64,000 bases of DNA from the NCBI GenBank assembly GCA_965197675.1, contig OZ240221.1, forward strand, positions 2,666,001 to 2,730,000, read 5' to 3'. Below are positions 33,605-41,926 of the stretch, one piece after another. Source of the DNA: G965197675 sp965197675 (GTDB taxonomy: Bacteria; Chloroflexota; Dehalococcoidia; Plut-88900). How positions within the stretch are numbered: position 1 is the stretch's first letter; every line of letters starts with the position of its first letter. Under the pieces are notes generated by a model. It saw only the letters and a program-made list of their open reading frames with translations, made no database searches and was not told where the DNA came from. Made by a program: the position numbers and the translations under genes.

Positions 33605-34438
33605 ATGAAGCTTCGTAAGTGCAAAGTGCTTTGCAACGAGATCTTAGGCCCAGGCGTGTGCTGCCTGTGGGTTGAGATGCCTCAGGTGGCAGCCAGCGCA
33701 TGGCCCGGCGAGTTTGTGATGATCCCCTGTGTCGGGGCCGATAACCAATACGACCCCCTCCTTGCCCGAGCTATCAGTATTCATCGGTACGGTCCCAAGA
33801 TAATGGCCAGCGAGCCCGACGTTCCTCATCCTGAGTGGGTGACTCCCACCTCTATAGCATTGCTCTTTAATGCCAGCGGTCTGGCCAGAAGCTGGTTGGG
33901 AGCAAGAAAGACAGGAGATGAGATATACGTGCTGGGACCACTCGGCAGGGGTTACGAGATCGACTCCAACGCAAAGCACCTTTTGTTGGCCGGCGGTGGC
34001 ACCGGCCTAGCCCCTCACGTCGCGCTTGCCGACGAGGCTTTAGCCACTGGTCGCTCAGTGACCATCATCTCTGCTGGAAGGACGGCATCACTGCTTTACC
34101 CTCGGGAGAGAATTCAGAGCAAAGTTCGGCACATAGAGGTGACGGAAGACGGCTCAGTGGGCGAAAAAGGACTGATCACCGACTGCCTGCCCAAATACGT
34201 GGATGAAGCCGACCAGGTATTCCTCTGTGGGCCTGTCCCCATGTACAGAGCCGTACTTGACACCTATAGTCGTATGGGAATCGACAAGCCCACCCAGGTG
34301 CTCTCTGAGGTCAGGATGGCTTGTGGCTTCGGGATCTGCTATGGCTGCGCCATACCCACCAGGACGGGGATGAAGATGGTCTGTACCGACGGACCCAAGT
34401 TTGAGCTGGAAGAGGTGTTTTGGGAGAAGCTTGGATGA
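33605..34438 (+). CDS. pyrK: Dihydroorotate dehydrogenase electron-transfer subunit PyrK
   Basis: 277-residue flavoprotein of the ferredoxin-reductase type, which passes electrons from a type 1B PyrD to NAD. Seen: an N-terminal FAD barrel (ARAISIHRYG, GDEIYVLGPLGRGYEI), NAD-binding HLLLAGGGTGLAPHVALADE and CGPVPMYRAVL, then a C-terminal [2Fe-2S] cluster motif with Cys in ACGFGICYGCAIP and MVCTDGP. It is last in the pyr operon. pyrD and pyrC are not in the window, and pyrF lies 6 kb away. ATG at 33605. Confidence 0.9.
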   Translation: MKLRKCKVLCNEILGPGVCCLWVEMPQVAASAWPGEFVMIPCVGADNQYDPLLARAISIHRYGPKIMASEPDVPHPEWVTPTSIALLFNASGLARSWLGARKTGDEIYVLGPLGRGYEIDSNAKHLLLAGGGTGLAPHVALADEALATGRSVTIISAGRTASLLYPRERIQSKVRHIEVTEDGSVGEKGLITDCLPKYVDEADQVFLCGPVPMYRAVLDTYSRMGIDKPTQVLSEVRMACGFGICYGCAIPTRTGMKMVCTDGPKFELEEVFWEKLG

Positions 34439-34467
34439 TCGACACCCATCGGTTCCAAGACTTGTTC

Positions 34468-34556
34468 CCACCCCCCCACCCAGATAGGTTTTTCTGTGTG
34501 AGGGCACATCCCCCACACCCCCTGCCAGAGGGGTGAGTCCCTCTGGGCTCCCTCAT
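34468..34556 (+). repeat. R2 double-hairpin repeat, copy D
   Basis: Hairpin one is GAGGGCACATCCCCC within GTGTGAGGGCACATCCCCCA. Hairpin two has perfect 8-bp arms CCAGAGGG/CCCTCTGG around GTGAGT (34525-34546). It lies between pyrK and a lipoprotein gene, replacing any obvious terminator. Confidence 0.78.
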
Positions 34557-34570
34557 TAGGGGATTTTGGG

Positions 34571-35896
34571 ATGGCGCTGATGGATTTGGGGATGAGGGGT
34601 GGAAGATTTGTGCGAACAGCTTTACTGGTGCTCCTGCTGGTCTTTGCCTTCGCCTGTAGCGTCGACAGAGACGAGGCCCCAGCTTCTGGGCCCGCTGAGA
34701 TTGCTAGCGTGAATTCGATCGCCTACGTAGGCCTAGACTACAAAATATACACCATCAGGCCCGATGGCAAGGATGAGAAGCTGCTGACTCTGTCCTTCGA
34801 GGAGCAGACCGTATCTGCGGCGCCTGCTCAGATAAAGCCAGCCGATATTGTCTACAACTGGCCTACCTGGTCGCCAGACGCCTCCAAGATAGCCTACAGC
34901 GGCTTCTCTCCCGATGGTCAGTCGGCAGCCTTGTACGTAGTAGATGCCTCCGGAGGGTTGCCTATCAAACTTTACGACAATCCTCCCGAAGCAGCAGGAA
35001 GATCGGTGACGTCCAACAGCCCTCACTACATCTATTGGTCGCCTGATAGCCGAACCATAGCCTTCCTCGCTCCCAGTACATCCAGCCTCAGTTTGTTGCT
35101 GGTGAGTTCAGATGGGATTGGCGAAGCCCGTACCGTAGCTGACGGAGCTCCGTCCTATTTCGCCTGGTCGCCCGATGGACGTCGGCTTCTGCTTCACCTA
35201 CAACAGACTGTACGACTCGTAGATACCTTGGGGGATTTGACGCCGTCGATTCTTCCCGGCGAGTCCTTCTCCTTCCGCGCCCCGTCCTGGTCGTGGGATG
35301 GACAGCACATAGCCTTCTTGGACACGGCAGAAGCGGAAGAGTCTCTTAAGATCGCCGACATATCTGGCAACGATCCCAGGACTGTTACATCCATCCAGCG
35401 AACCAGCGTCTTCATGTGGTCTCCCGTCGCCAACGACCTGCTGTACACGTCAATGTCAGGCAGCGGCTTCGGGCTACCCACGTATTCGGGTATCAAGGCC
35501 TTCGACATGGATACTTCTGAACAGCGCGTTATCACCGAGGATGAGGTAGTAGCCTTCTTCTGGGCGCCCGACGGGACCAAAGTGGCCTACATATCAGTAG
35601 ACCGATCGATCCCTGCTCTATCCTGGAAAGTTATCGATAGCAGGGGACAGAACAAGAGAAAGCTAACCGACTTCCTTCCCTCCGCCGACATGGGTTTAGT
35701 CCTCATCCCCTTCTTTGATCAGTATGCCTATTCCAACAGGGTCTGGTCACCGGACAGCGAGAGCCTGGTCTACACCGGCCGCTCAGTAGGTACCAATGGC
35801 GGGGGTGCAGATAGCGTGTTCGTGGCGCCTGTCGATGGGAGCGCACCACCGACTGCCATTGCCCAGGGCCGGTTGGCCTTTTGGTCGCCGAGATAG
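34571..35896 (+). CDS. TolB-like beta-propeller lipoprotein
   Basis: 441-residue exported protein. A basic start, a hydrophobic segment (LLVLLLVFAFAC) and the lipobox FAFAC predict lipoprotein processing and anchoring outside the membrane. The mature part has repeated propeller blades of the WD40-like/TolB kind (WSPDASKIAYSGFSPDG, WSPDSRTIAFLAPS, WSPDGRRLLLHL, WSWDGQHIAFLD, WAPDGTKVAYIS, WSPDSESLVYTGR). No enzymatic motif is seen, and its role (binding or sensing) is unknown. Start among ATGs at 34571, 34580 and 34592. Its stop is 7 bp from the convergent tupC. Confidence 0.85.
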   Translation: MALMDLGMRGGRFVRTALLVLLLVFAFACSVDRDEAPASGPAEIASVNSIAYVGLDYKIYTIRPDGKDEKLLTLSFEEQTVSAAPAQIKPADIVYNWPTWSPDASKIAYSGFSPDGQSAALYVVDASGGLPIKLYDNPPEAAGRSVTSNSPHYIYWSPDSRTIAFLAPSTSSLSLLLVSSDGIGEARTVADGAPSYFAWSPDGRRLLLHLQQTVRLVDTLGDLTPSILPGESFSFRAPSWSWDGQHIAFLDTAEAEESLKIADISGNDPRTVTSIQRTSVFMWSPVANDLLYTSMSGSGFGLPTYSGIKAFDMDTSEQRVITEDEVVAFFWAPDGTKVAYISVDRSIPALSWKVIDSRGQNKRKLTDFLPSADMGLVLIPFFDQYAYSNRVWSPDSESLVYTGRSVGTNGGGADSVFVAPVDGSAPPTAIAQGRLAFWSPR

Positions 35897-35903
35897 GCGA
35901 ATC

Positions 35904-36635
35904 TCAATACACCATCTCACCCTTTATGAAGGCTTTAGTCCTGGGGTCTGAGGGGGCAGAGAAGAACTCCTCGGTAGCTCTCACCTCAACTACTCTTCCA
36001 TCGAGAAGCAACGCTGCTCTATGAGCCAATCGTCGTGCCTGAAAGACGTTGTGGGTCACCAGGACAATGGTGGTTCCCATGTCTGCGTTGGCCTGGGCAA
36101 CCAGCTTCTCGATCAGGTCCACGTTGTAGGGGTCCAGATTGGCTGTAGGTTCGTCCAATAGAAGAACCTCTGGCCTGATGACCAAGGCCCTGGCGAGGGC
36201 CACACGCTGTGCTTCTCCGTAGGAGATAGTAGTTGGGTGTTCTTTAGCTAGATCAGCGAGACCCAGCTGATCCAGCAGGTCTTGGGCTCGCTGCCTGGCA
36301 TCGCTGTCTCCCCTGAGCTTGAGGCCGTATGCTACGTTGTTGAGTACCGAGGTGTTGAGCAAGAGAGGGTTCTGAAAGACCATCGTCATCCTGCGCTGCG
36401 TCGACAGTGAAGCCGAAGACGGAGTAGTTATCTGAACGCCACTAAAGACAAGGCTACCCGAGGTGAAGGGTTCCAATAGGTTAAGGATTCTTAGAAGCGT
36501 GCTCTTTCCCGATCCGCTGGGTCCAATAATGCCCAGAATCTCGCCTCGATCTATCTCCAAACGGTCAATGTGGCACGCTTCCCTATCACCGTATCTCTTC
36601 ACCAGGTTGTCCAATCGATACAGGGGGGAGGTCAT
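35904..36635 (-). CDS. tupC: Tungstate-type ABC transporter ATP-binding protein
   Basis: 243-residue ABC ATPase. Seen: Walker A GPSGSGKSTLL, Q-loop VFQNPLLL, Walker B VLLLDEPTANLD and the H-loop VTHNVFQARR. The signature is ISYGEAQRVALARA: Tyr replaces the usual Gly in L-S-G-G-E/Q, so ATP-sandwich formation may be tuned differently. With the permease (4-bp overlap) and the TTTS-motif binding protein it forms a TupABC-type oxyanion importer, probably for tungstate and possibly molybdate. Confidence 0.88.
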   Translation of the reverse strand: MTSPLYRLDNLVKRYGDREACHIDRLEIDRGEILGIIGPSGSGKSTLLRILNLLEPFTSGSLVFSGVQITTPSSASLSTQRRMTMVFQNPLLLNTSVLNNVAYGLKLRGDSDARQRAQDLLDQLGLADLAKEHPTTISYGEAQRVALARALVIRPEVLLLDEPTANLDPYNVDLIEKLVAQANADMGTTIVLVTHNVFQARRLAHRAALLLDGRVVEVRATEEFFSAPSDPRTKAFIKGEMVY

Positions 36636-37330
36636 CGAGTGAGAGCCCTTCCTTGAAGCCGAGTGGCCAAAATGTTAATGCTGAAGGAGATGATCAGGAG
36701 AATGATTCCCAGGGCTATGGCCGCATCGAAAGCGCCCTTTCGGGTCTCCAGAACGATAGCGGTGGTCAGTACCCGGGTACTGCCGGCAATGTTGCCTCCC
36801 ACGATAATCACCGCCCCTACTTCAGTAACCACCCTACCGAAAGCGGCAGCCAAAGCTACAATCATGGCCAGCCTCGCTTCCCTAAGCAGCGCTATGGAGG
36901 TCTGCCATCGAGTGGCACCCAGGCTCCGGAGCTGCTGTCGCATCTCTGGATTGATTCCCAGAATCGCAGATAGAGTAAGGCTGGAGACGACGGGAAAGGC
37001 GATGATGAACTGGGCTACTATGATGGCTAACGGGGTGAACAGCCAGTTCAAAAACCCGAATGGCCCGTTGTGAGAGAGGAACAGAAAAACTAGCAAGCCC
37101 ACCACCACTGTGGGAAAGGCCATGCCCGCATAAGTGAATCCGATGAGGAATCTCCTGCCGGGAAAGCGAGCGAAAGCCAGCCACACACCGTAAGGTATTC
37201 CCAGAAGAGCGGCCAGCAACAGCGCGGCCCCAGATACCTGGAGAGAGAAGAGAGCTATCCTCCTCACCTCGGGATCCAGATTGACTATGAGCTTGAAGGC
37301 CTCGGCTATTCCAGAAGCTATCTCATCCAT
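36632..37330 (-). CDS. tupB: Tungstate-type ABC transporter permease
   Basis: 232-residue inner-membrane protein with about five hydrophobic segments and an EAA-like loop (LRSLGATRWQTSIALLREARLAMI) that docks to the ATPase. The text GRVVTEVGAVIIVGGNIAGSTRVLTTAIVLETRKG is characteristic of TupB permeases. It overlaps the ATPase start and lies 28 bp after tupA. Confidence 0.9.
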   Translation of the reverse strand: MDEIASGIAEAFKLIVNLDPEVRRIALFSLQVSGAALLLAALLGIPYGVWLAFARFPGRRFLIGFTYAGMAFPTVVVGLLVFLFLSHNGPFGFLNWLFTPLAIIVAQFIIAFPVVSSLTLSAILGINPEMRQQLRSLGATRWQTSIALLREARLAMIVALAAAFGRVVTEVGAVIIVGGNIAGSTRVLTTAIVLETRKGAFDAAIALGIILLIISFSINILATRLQGRALTR

Positions 37331-37358
37331 AAATCATACACTTACCTTTGGTGTAGGC

Positions 37359-38204
37359 TCACTGGACGGTTTCGACATCCAAATTCACCGGCGTGAACAG
37401 GGGCTGGCCAAATTTTTCCATTCCAAACTCACTGATGACCCGCTGGGTTTCCTCCGATACCAGATAGTCGATGAAAATCTGGCTCAACTCAACCTGGACA
37501 TCGGGAAACTTGTCTGGGTTAGCGATCATAACGTGATAAGGGTTGAACAGAATCTCATCTCTCTCCACCATGACCTCCAGCTCCAGATCAGTCCTGGACA
37601 AGTAAGTCCCCCTATCACTCAGGACGTAGGCCCGTTTCTCATTGGCGGCCGTTAGGGTCCCTCCCATTCCCTGCCCCAGGGATAGATACCAATCCTCTTC
37701 TTCGGGAGTTGCCATACCCGATTGACCCCAAATGATCAGCTCCTTGATGTGGGTTCCCGACTCGTCGCCCCTAGAAGCGAAATCTGCTTCGGCTTCCGCT
37801 ATCCGCCGAAAAGCCTCCGCGGCGCTGCTCAGACTCCTTATTTCTGCCGGGTCGGCTGATGGCCCCAGTATCACGAAATCGTTGTACATAACGTACGTCC
37901 TCTCGATGCCGAAGCCTTCCTCGATGAACTGCATCTCCTTGTCGGGAGCGTGCACCAACACCACGTCGGCATCTCCCCTGGAAGCCAGGGCTAAGGCCTG
38001 ACCTGTTCCCACCGACACCACTCTCACACTCACGTTGTGCTCCTCTTCAAATCCGGGAATGATGGCGTCCAGCAAACCCGAGTCGTAGGTGCTGGTGGTC
38101 GTAGCCAGCACTAGAGAGCGTTTGGGATTTAGCTCACACCCACCGAAGAGAAGCAGCAACCCAAAGACGAGAATCAGACACACCTCGAAAAAACGTAGGA
38201 ACAT
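37359..38204 (-). CDS. tupA: Tungstate-binding lipoprotein TupA
   Basis: 281-residue extracellular binding protein. Signal: MFLRFF then a hydrophobic stretch and the lipobox LFGGC. The mature start SLVLATTTSTYDSGLL carries the T-T-T-S oxyanion motif of TupA. Further blocks include GTGQALALASRGDADVVLVHA, YNDFVILGP and SRGDESGTHIKE. The ATG at 38204 is chosen over 38252 because GAGGT precedes it and the longer form would place 16 extra residues before the signal. Divergent from a regulator with a shared 94-bp control region. Confidence 0.9.
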   Translation of the reverse strand: MFLRFFEVCLILVFGLLLLFGGCELNPKRSLVLATTTSTYDSGLLDAIIPGFEEEHNVSVRVVSVGTGQALALASRGDADVVLVHAPDKEMQFIEEGFGIERTYVMYNDFVILGPSADPAEIRSLSSAAEAFRRIAEAEADFASRGDESGTHIKELIIWGQSGMATPEEEDWYLSLGQGMGGTLTAANEKRAYVLSDRGTYLSRTDLELEVMVERDEILFNPYHVMIANPDKFPDVQVELSQIFIDYLVSEETQRVISEFGMEKFGQPLFTPVNLDVETVQ

Positions 38205-38258
38205 ACAGTGACCTCGCCTACCAGCTAGTCTGGCTATCTTAGCCTCTGACATGTCAAC

Positions 38259-38287
38259 TTGTCAATATATACAGTGTACTGTACAAT
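38259..38287 (+). promoter_or_regulatory. Promoter of the XRE/PBP-like regulator with embedded palindrome
   Basis: -35 TTGTCA (38259-38264), 17-bp spacer, -10 TACAAT (38282-38287). The spacer contains TACAG-TGTA-CTGTA (38270-38283), an inverted repeat suited to a dimeric repressor. A second perfect palindrome, TGACATGTCA (38247-38256), lies just upstream. Transcription would start near 38294, about five bases before the ATG, so the mRNA may be leaderless. Confidence 0.6.
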
Positions 38288-38298
38288 GAGTATCAAAC

Positions 38299-39414
38299 AT
38301 GGCAAGGGTCATCAACAACATACGACAGCCTCGCCTATCGACTGGTCTATCCCAAGAAGCACTAGCCCAAGCCGTAAATATCTCTCGCCAGGCCTACGCG
38401 GCTATCGAGGCAGGCAAATCTGTGCCATCTACAGAAGTCGCTCTAAGACTGGCAAGAGCCTTGTGCACAAATGTCGAGGCCCTCTTCTCTCTACCCGAAG
38501 ATCACCCAGAAAGGGTGGAGGCGGAGGTTATCGGAGAGACCCAGGGTCTCTCCATTCCATCTCGAGTGCAACTCCTCAAAGTGGGGGAGAGGCTCATGGC
38601 CCGGCCGCTGGTAGGGCAACATTCCACCTTTTACTCCATGGCCCAAGCCGACGGCATAGCCAGCGGCCGGCGCGAGGAAAACATGGTTTCGGTAGAGCTG
38701 ATGACCCCTCGGAGAGGGGTACAGCAGCTGGTCGTAGCAGGAGGGGAGCCATCTATCACCCTGCTTGGCCGAGAGCTGAAAGGCAGAGATATCGATCTGG
38801 TATGGATAGGACTGGGCAGTAATCGAGCCTTACGCTATCTAGTAGATGGGGCAGCCCACGTCGCTGGCTGCCATCTCTTCGACAAGGCCACTGGAGCCTA
38901 CAACCTGCCCTGGGTGGAAAAGCTAGTCCCCTTCAAATGCACTGTGGTCACCTTCGCCGTTCGAGACCAAGGTCTCATGGTGGCTCTGAATAATCCCAAA
39001 GGAATATCCGATGTGTCCCATCTGGCACGGTCCGACCTGCTGTTGATCAACCGGGAAGAGGGGTCAGGTAGCCGGGCTTTGTTGGACAACTTGGTGGAAA
39101 AGGCCGGCATACCCCACCAGGAGATTAACGGATACAACAGAACGGTTGCGGGACATCTGGCCGTCGCCGACGTAATTTCATCCGGCCTTGCCGACGCAGG
39201 AATAGGAGTCCGAGCAGCGGCGAAAGCTCGAGGGCTGGGGTTTGTGCCCCTAGGAGAAGAGAGATACGATCTGGTAATACCCGACCACTTCCTTCATTTG
39301 CCTATGGTCCAGGCATTCCTGGACACTCTGAAGCTCCCCAACTCCAGACGTCAGATAGAGGCCCTGGGGGGCTATGATGTCGCGTCCATGGGAATGTCCG
39401 TATCTGGATCATAA
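38299..39414 (+). CDS. XRE-type regulator with periplasmic-binding-like sensor domain
   Basis: 371-residue regulator. Residues 10-65 form a helix-turn-helix (TGLSQEALAQAVNISRQAYAAIEAG). Residues 130-360 resemble the substrate-binding (PBP-like) fold seen in molybdate/tungstate-sensing regulators (GGEPSITLLGRELK, INREEGSGSRALLDN, DVISSGLADAGIGVRAAAKARGLGFVPL). Placed divergently from tupA, it very probably senses cytoplasmic tungstate or molybdate and controls tupABC and itself. No ribosome-binding site precedes the ATG, consistent with a leaderless transcript. The stop overlaps the convergent nth-like gene by 6 bp. Confidence 0.88.
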   Translation: MARVINNIRQPRLSTGLSQEALAQAVNISRQAYAAIEAGKSVPSTEVALRLARALCTNVEALFSLPEDHPERVEAEVIGETQGLSIPSRVQLLKVGERLMARPLVGQHSTFYSMAQADGIASGRREENMVSVELMTPRRGVQQLVVAGGEPSITLLGRELKGRDIDLVWIGLGSNRALRYLVDGAAHVAGCHLFDKATGAYNLPWVEKLVPFKCTVVTFAVRDQGLMVALNNPKGISDVSHLARSDLLLINREEGSGSRALLDNLVEKAGIPHQEINGYNRTVAGHLAVADVISSGLADAGIGVRAAAKARGLGFVPLGEERYDLVIPDHFLHLPMVQAFLDTLKLPNSRRQIEALGGYDVASMGMSVSGS

Positions 39415-40125
39415 GCTTACCGAGTCGCCTCCGTCGCTACCGACAGGACAGACAGGTCTGAGACAGCACTCGCCGCACAAGGGCAGCTTACGGCAGATTC
39501 TCTTTCCCAAAGTCACCAATAAAGCGTGATACTCATTGAACAGTTCGGTATCTCGGGGTAGCTCTACCTCGAACATCCTCTGATAGGCTCGGTACGACTC
39601 ATCACCTGGTGTTCGTCCCAACCTGGAAAAGATGCGTCTAGTATAAGCATCTATAACGAAGATAGGTTTGTGGGCGGCGTACAGGACAATGGAATCGGCA
39701 GTTTCTTCCCCAATGCCGTGGATTGACAAAAGTTCCTTCCGCAACTCAGATGTATCTCTGGTGAACATGGCACGCAAGTCATCCCCATACCACAGACCCA
39801 GATGCTCGACGAAGGCTTTTATCTTCTTGGCCTTGGAGTTGTAATATCCGGAAGGATAGACCAGCTGAGCCAGATCAGACAGCGACACTCCTCTCATAGC
39901 AGCCGGCTTCAGGGCATCCGCCCTCTTCAGATTGTCTAGAGCTTTCTCCACGTTCCCCCACGCCGCCGACTGGGTTAGGATGGCCCCGATAATTACTTCG
40001 AACCGCGTTTCGGCTGGCCACCAATGCTGTGGCCCAAAATGCTCGTAAAGCCTTTCGTAGACATCCATCAAAGCAACTCGATCTCTTCGCCTTGGAGACC
40101 TGTCACTCTTCAGTCTTTTGCTCAC
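39409..40125 (-). CDS. Endonuclease III-like DNA glycosylase with Fe-S cluster
   Basis: 238-residue HhH-GPD protein for base-excision repair. Seen: PAETRFEVIIGAILTQSAAWGNVEKAL, the helix-hairpin-helix LLSIHGIGEETADSIVLYAA, the catalytic Asp in FVIDAYTRRIFSRLG, and four Cys (CRKLPLCGECCLRPVC) for a [4Fe-4S] cluster. The Lys of classical bifunctional EndoIII (GxGxKTA) is Glu here, as in monofunctional MJ1434-like enzymes, so AP-lyase activity is doubtful. The start is set at the GTG at 40125, which overlaps the sfsA stop (GTGA). An ATG at 40068 is the alternative, and a longer start at 40182 would run into sfsA. Confidence 0.87.
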   Translation of the reverse strand: MSKRLKSDRSPRRRDRVALMDVYERLYEHFGPQHWWPAETRFEVIIGAILTQSAAWGNVEKALDNLKRADALKPAAMRGVSLSDLAQLVYPSGYYNSKAKKIKAFVEHLGLWYGDDLRAMFTRDTSELRKELLSIHGIGEETADSIVLYAAHKPIFVIDAYTRRIFSRLGRTPGDESYRAYQRMFEVELPRDTELFNEYHALLVTLGKRICRKLPLCGECCLRPVCPVGSDGGDSVSL

Positions 40126-40814
40126 CGCAGGCAAACCGGCACCTCCTCTGTGACCAGAATCTCCTTTAGGCTCACCCGGCACTTGTAGGCGTACGCCTCG
40201 ACTCCTCTACTGACAGCCTGCCTGAGGGCTGCCGAAAACTCCTTATCAGCCTCCTCGTGAGGAGCAAATCTCACGGCATCCTCTCTTTGGATAACAAACA
40301 CGGCCGCAGCTCTATGTCCTTGCTCTACGGCGCTGGCCAAGGCGCCGACGTGCTTTGTACCCCTGCTGGTTGGAGCATCTGGGAACAGGGCGGTCCCATC
40401 CACCACGAGAGTTATCGACTTGGTCTCTATAAAACACTGACCTTCAGCGCCTGACAAGCGAATATCGAGGCGGCTATCCTCAAAAGTAACTTCTCTATCT
40501 ACTGTGGGGTGGCACTGGAAGGGAACCATAGTACCCGAGCGTATAGCCTCCTCCGTCAAGAAGTTGGGCAGCCGTGCATCGCAGGAGACTAGAGTGCCAC
40601 TCACATCTACCAGAGAAAGGTCGTAGGCAGTTTTACGATGTGCGCCAAGCCTAGGAGTCAAATACACCTTGCTCCCTCGAATAAAAAGCTCTCTCAGCCG
40701 CCCGGAGTTGGCAACATGGGTAGTCACCTCTACGCCGTTGAGGTTGACCAGGGCGGCGAACCTGTTCAGCCGTTCAATGAACGCTGCCTCGACCAGATCG
40801 TTGGATAGCCTCAA
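40122..40814 (-). CDS. sfsA: SfsA-family protein
   Basis: 230-residue SfsA (sugar fermentation stimulation) protein. Diagnostic blocks: THVANSGRLRELFIRGSKVYLTP, FIETKSITLV and FPDAPTSRGTKHVGALASAV. It combines an OB-fold and a PD-(D/E)XK-like nuclease domain and is proposed to bind nucleic acid; the physiological role is unsettled. It begins at a TTG (40814) with AAGGG upstream. It is translationally coupled to the glycosylase gene. Confidence 0.9.
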   Translation of the reverse strand: MRLSNDLVEAAFIERLNRFAALVNLNGVEVTTHVANSGRLRELFIRGSKVYLTPRLGAHRKTAYDLSLVDVSGTLVSCDARLPNFLTEEAIRSGTMVPFQCHPTVDREVTFEDSRLDIRLSGAEGQCFIETKSITLVVDGTALFPDAPTSRGTKHVGALASAVEQGHRAAAVFVIQREDAVRFAPHEEADKEFSAALRQAVSRGVEAYAYKCRVSLKEILVTEEVPVCLR

Positions 40815-40885
40815 AATAGCCCTTAAGACCTACTCCGATAACCAGTGGAGAGGGGTATATAATACTTCAAGGAGGCGGGAAGGAA

Positions 40886-41701
40886 GTGAAGTTCATCAAC
40901 AAATTGTTGGCCTGCTCCAGGTCCAATGATAGCTTATTGTGCGTTGGCCTAGACCCCGATCCCCAACGGATGCCCATCGAAGACGTTCTCGCCTTCAATA
41001 AGGCCATTGTGGACGCTACGAAGGACCTGGTTTGTGCATACAAACCAAACCTAGCCTTCTACGAAGCACTTGGTTTGGAAGGCATAAAGGCCCTGCAGAA
41101 TACCGTCGAGTACATCCCAGAGTCGATCCCAGTAATCGGAGACGGCAAGAGGGGTGATATCGGCAACAGCTCTCGAGCTTACGCTCACGCTCTCTATGAC
41201 GTATACGGCTTCGACGCCATAACGGTAAGTCCATACCTGGGACACGACTCCATAAGCCCCTTCCTGGAGCATCGAGAAAAAGGGGTCTTCATTCTGTGTC
41301 GGACATCCAACCCCGGCTCTATTGATTTCCAAGAGCTGAAGGTAAACGGCAGTCCAACCGCTGAGATACCTCTTTATCTACAAGTTGCGGCAAGGGCCAG
41401 GGAATGGAACATCCACAGTAACGTTGGGCTTGTGGTGGGGGCTACCTTCCCCCATGAGCTAAAGAGGATAAGAGAGATGTGCCCAGACATGCCCATCCTC
41501 ATTCCCGGCGTTGGACCTCAAGGCGGCGATCCGGGAGCTGCCGTTGCCGCCGGAGTCGATGAAAAGGGAGAGATGGCACTTGTAGCCTCCTCTCGACAGG
41601 TCTTGTACGCTTCTCAAGAAAGCGATTTTGCCGAGGCCGCCAGATCGGAAACGCTAAAATTGAGAGAGCAGATAAATCAGTTCAGGAAAATGCCACAGTG
41701 A
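40886..41701 (+). CDS. pyrF: Orotidine 5'-phosphate decarboxylase, type 2
   Basis: 271-residue enzyme that converts OMP to UMP, the last step of pyrimidine synthesis. The type 2 (long) form is shown by LLCVGLDPDPQRMP, AYKPNLAFYEALG, the catalytic DGKRGDIGNSSRAYA (Lys and Asp), TVSPYLGHDS and IPGVGPQGGD. GTG start at 40886 after GGAGG. A TATAAT lies at 40858-40863 as a candidate -10. It is unlinked from the pyr operon at 27 kb. It overlaps the next gene by GTGA. Confidence 0.94.
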   Translation: MKFINKLLACSRSNDSLLCVGLDPDPQRMPIEDVLAFNKAIVDATKDLVCAYKPNLAFYEALGLEGIKALQNTVEYIPESIPVIGDGKRGDIGNSSRAYAHALYDVYGFDAITVSPYLGHDSISPFLEHREKGVFILCRTSNPGSIDFQELKVNGSPTAEIPLYLQVAARAREWNIHSNVGLVVGATFPHELKRIREMCPDMPILIPGVGPQGGDPGAAVAAGVDEKGEMALVASSRQVLYASQESDFAEAARSETLKLREQINQFRKMPQ

Positions 41702-41913
41702 TCGACTTCAGGCTAGGGAACGTGGTACGCCTGAAGAAGGTTCACCCTTGTGGAAGCTACGAATGGACGGTGAGCCGGTTGGGAGCCGACATCGGCATCA
41801 AGTGCAACACCTGCGAACGGCGGGTGCTGATGGCAAGGTCAGACTTGGAACGGAGAGTCAAGGAGATAGTTCCCAAGGGCGAGGTCAAGCCTAAATCCTC
41901 ATCTTCCCCCTAA
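41698..41913 (+). CDS. DUF951-family small protein
   Basis: 71-residue protein with the DUF951 pattern: VVRLKKVHPCGSYEWTV, RLGADIGIKCNTCERRV, then a basic RSDLERRVKEI. The Cys in HPCG and the C-x2-C pair suggest metal binding. Function unknown; the family often sits near translation or nucleotide genes. GTG start overlapping the pyrF stop, so expression is coupled. Confidence 0.88.
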   Translation: MIDFRLGNVVRLKKVHPCGSYEWTVSRLGADIGIKCNTCERRVLMARSDLERRVKEIVPKGEVKPKSSSSP

Positions 41914-41926
41914 TCGGCCCAGATGC

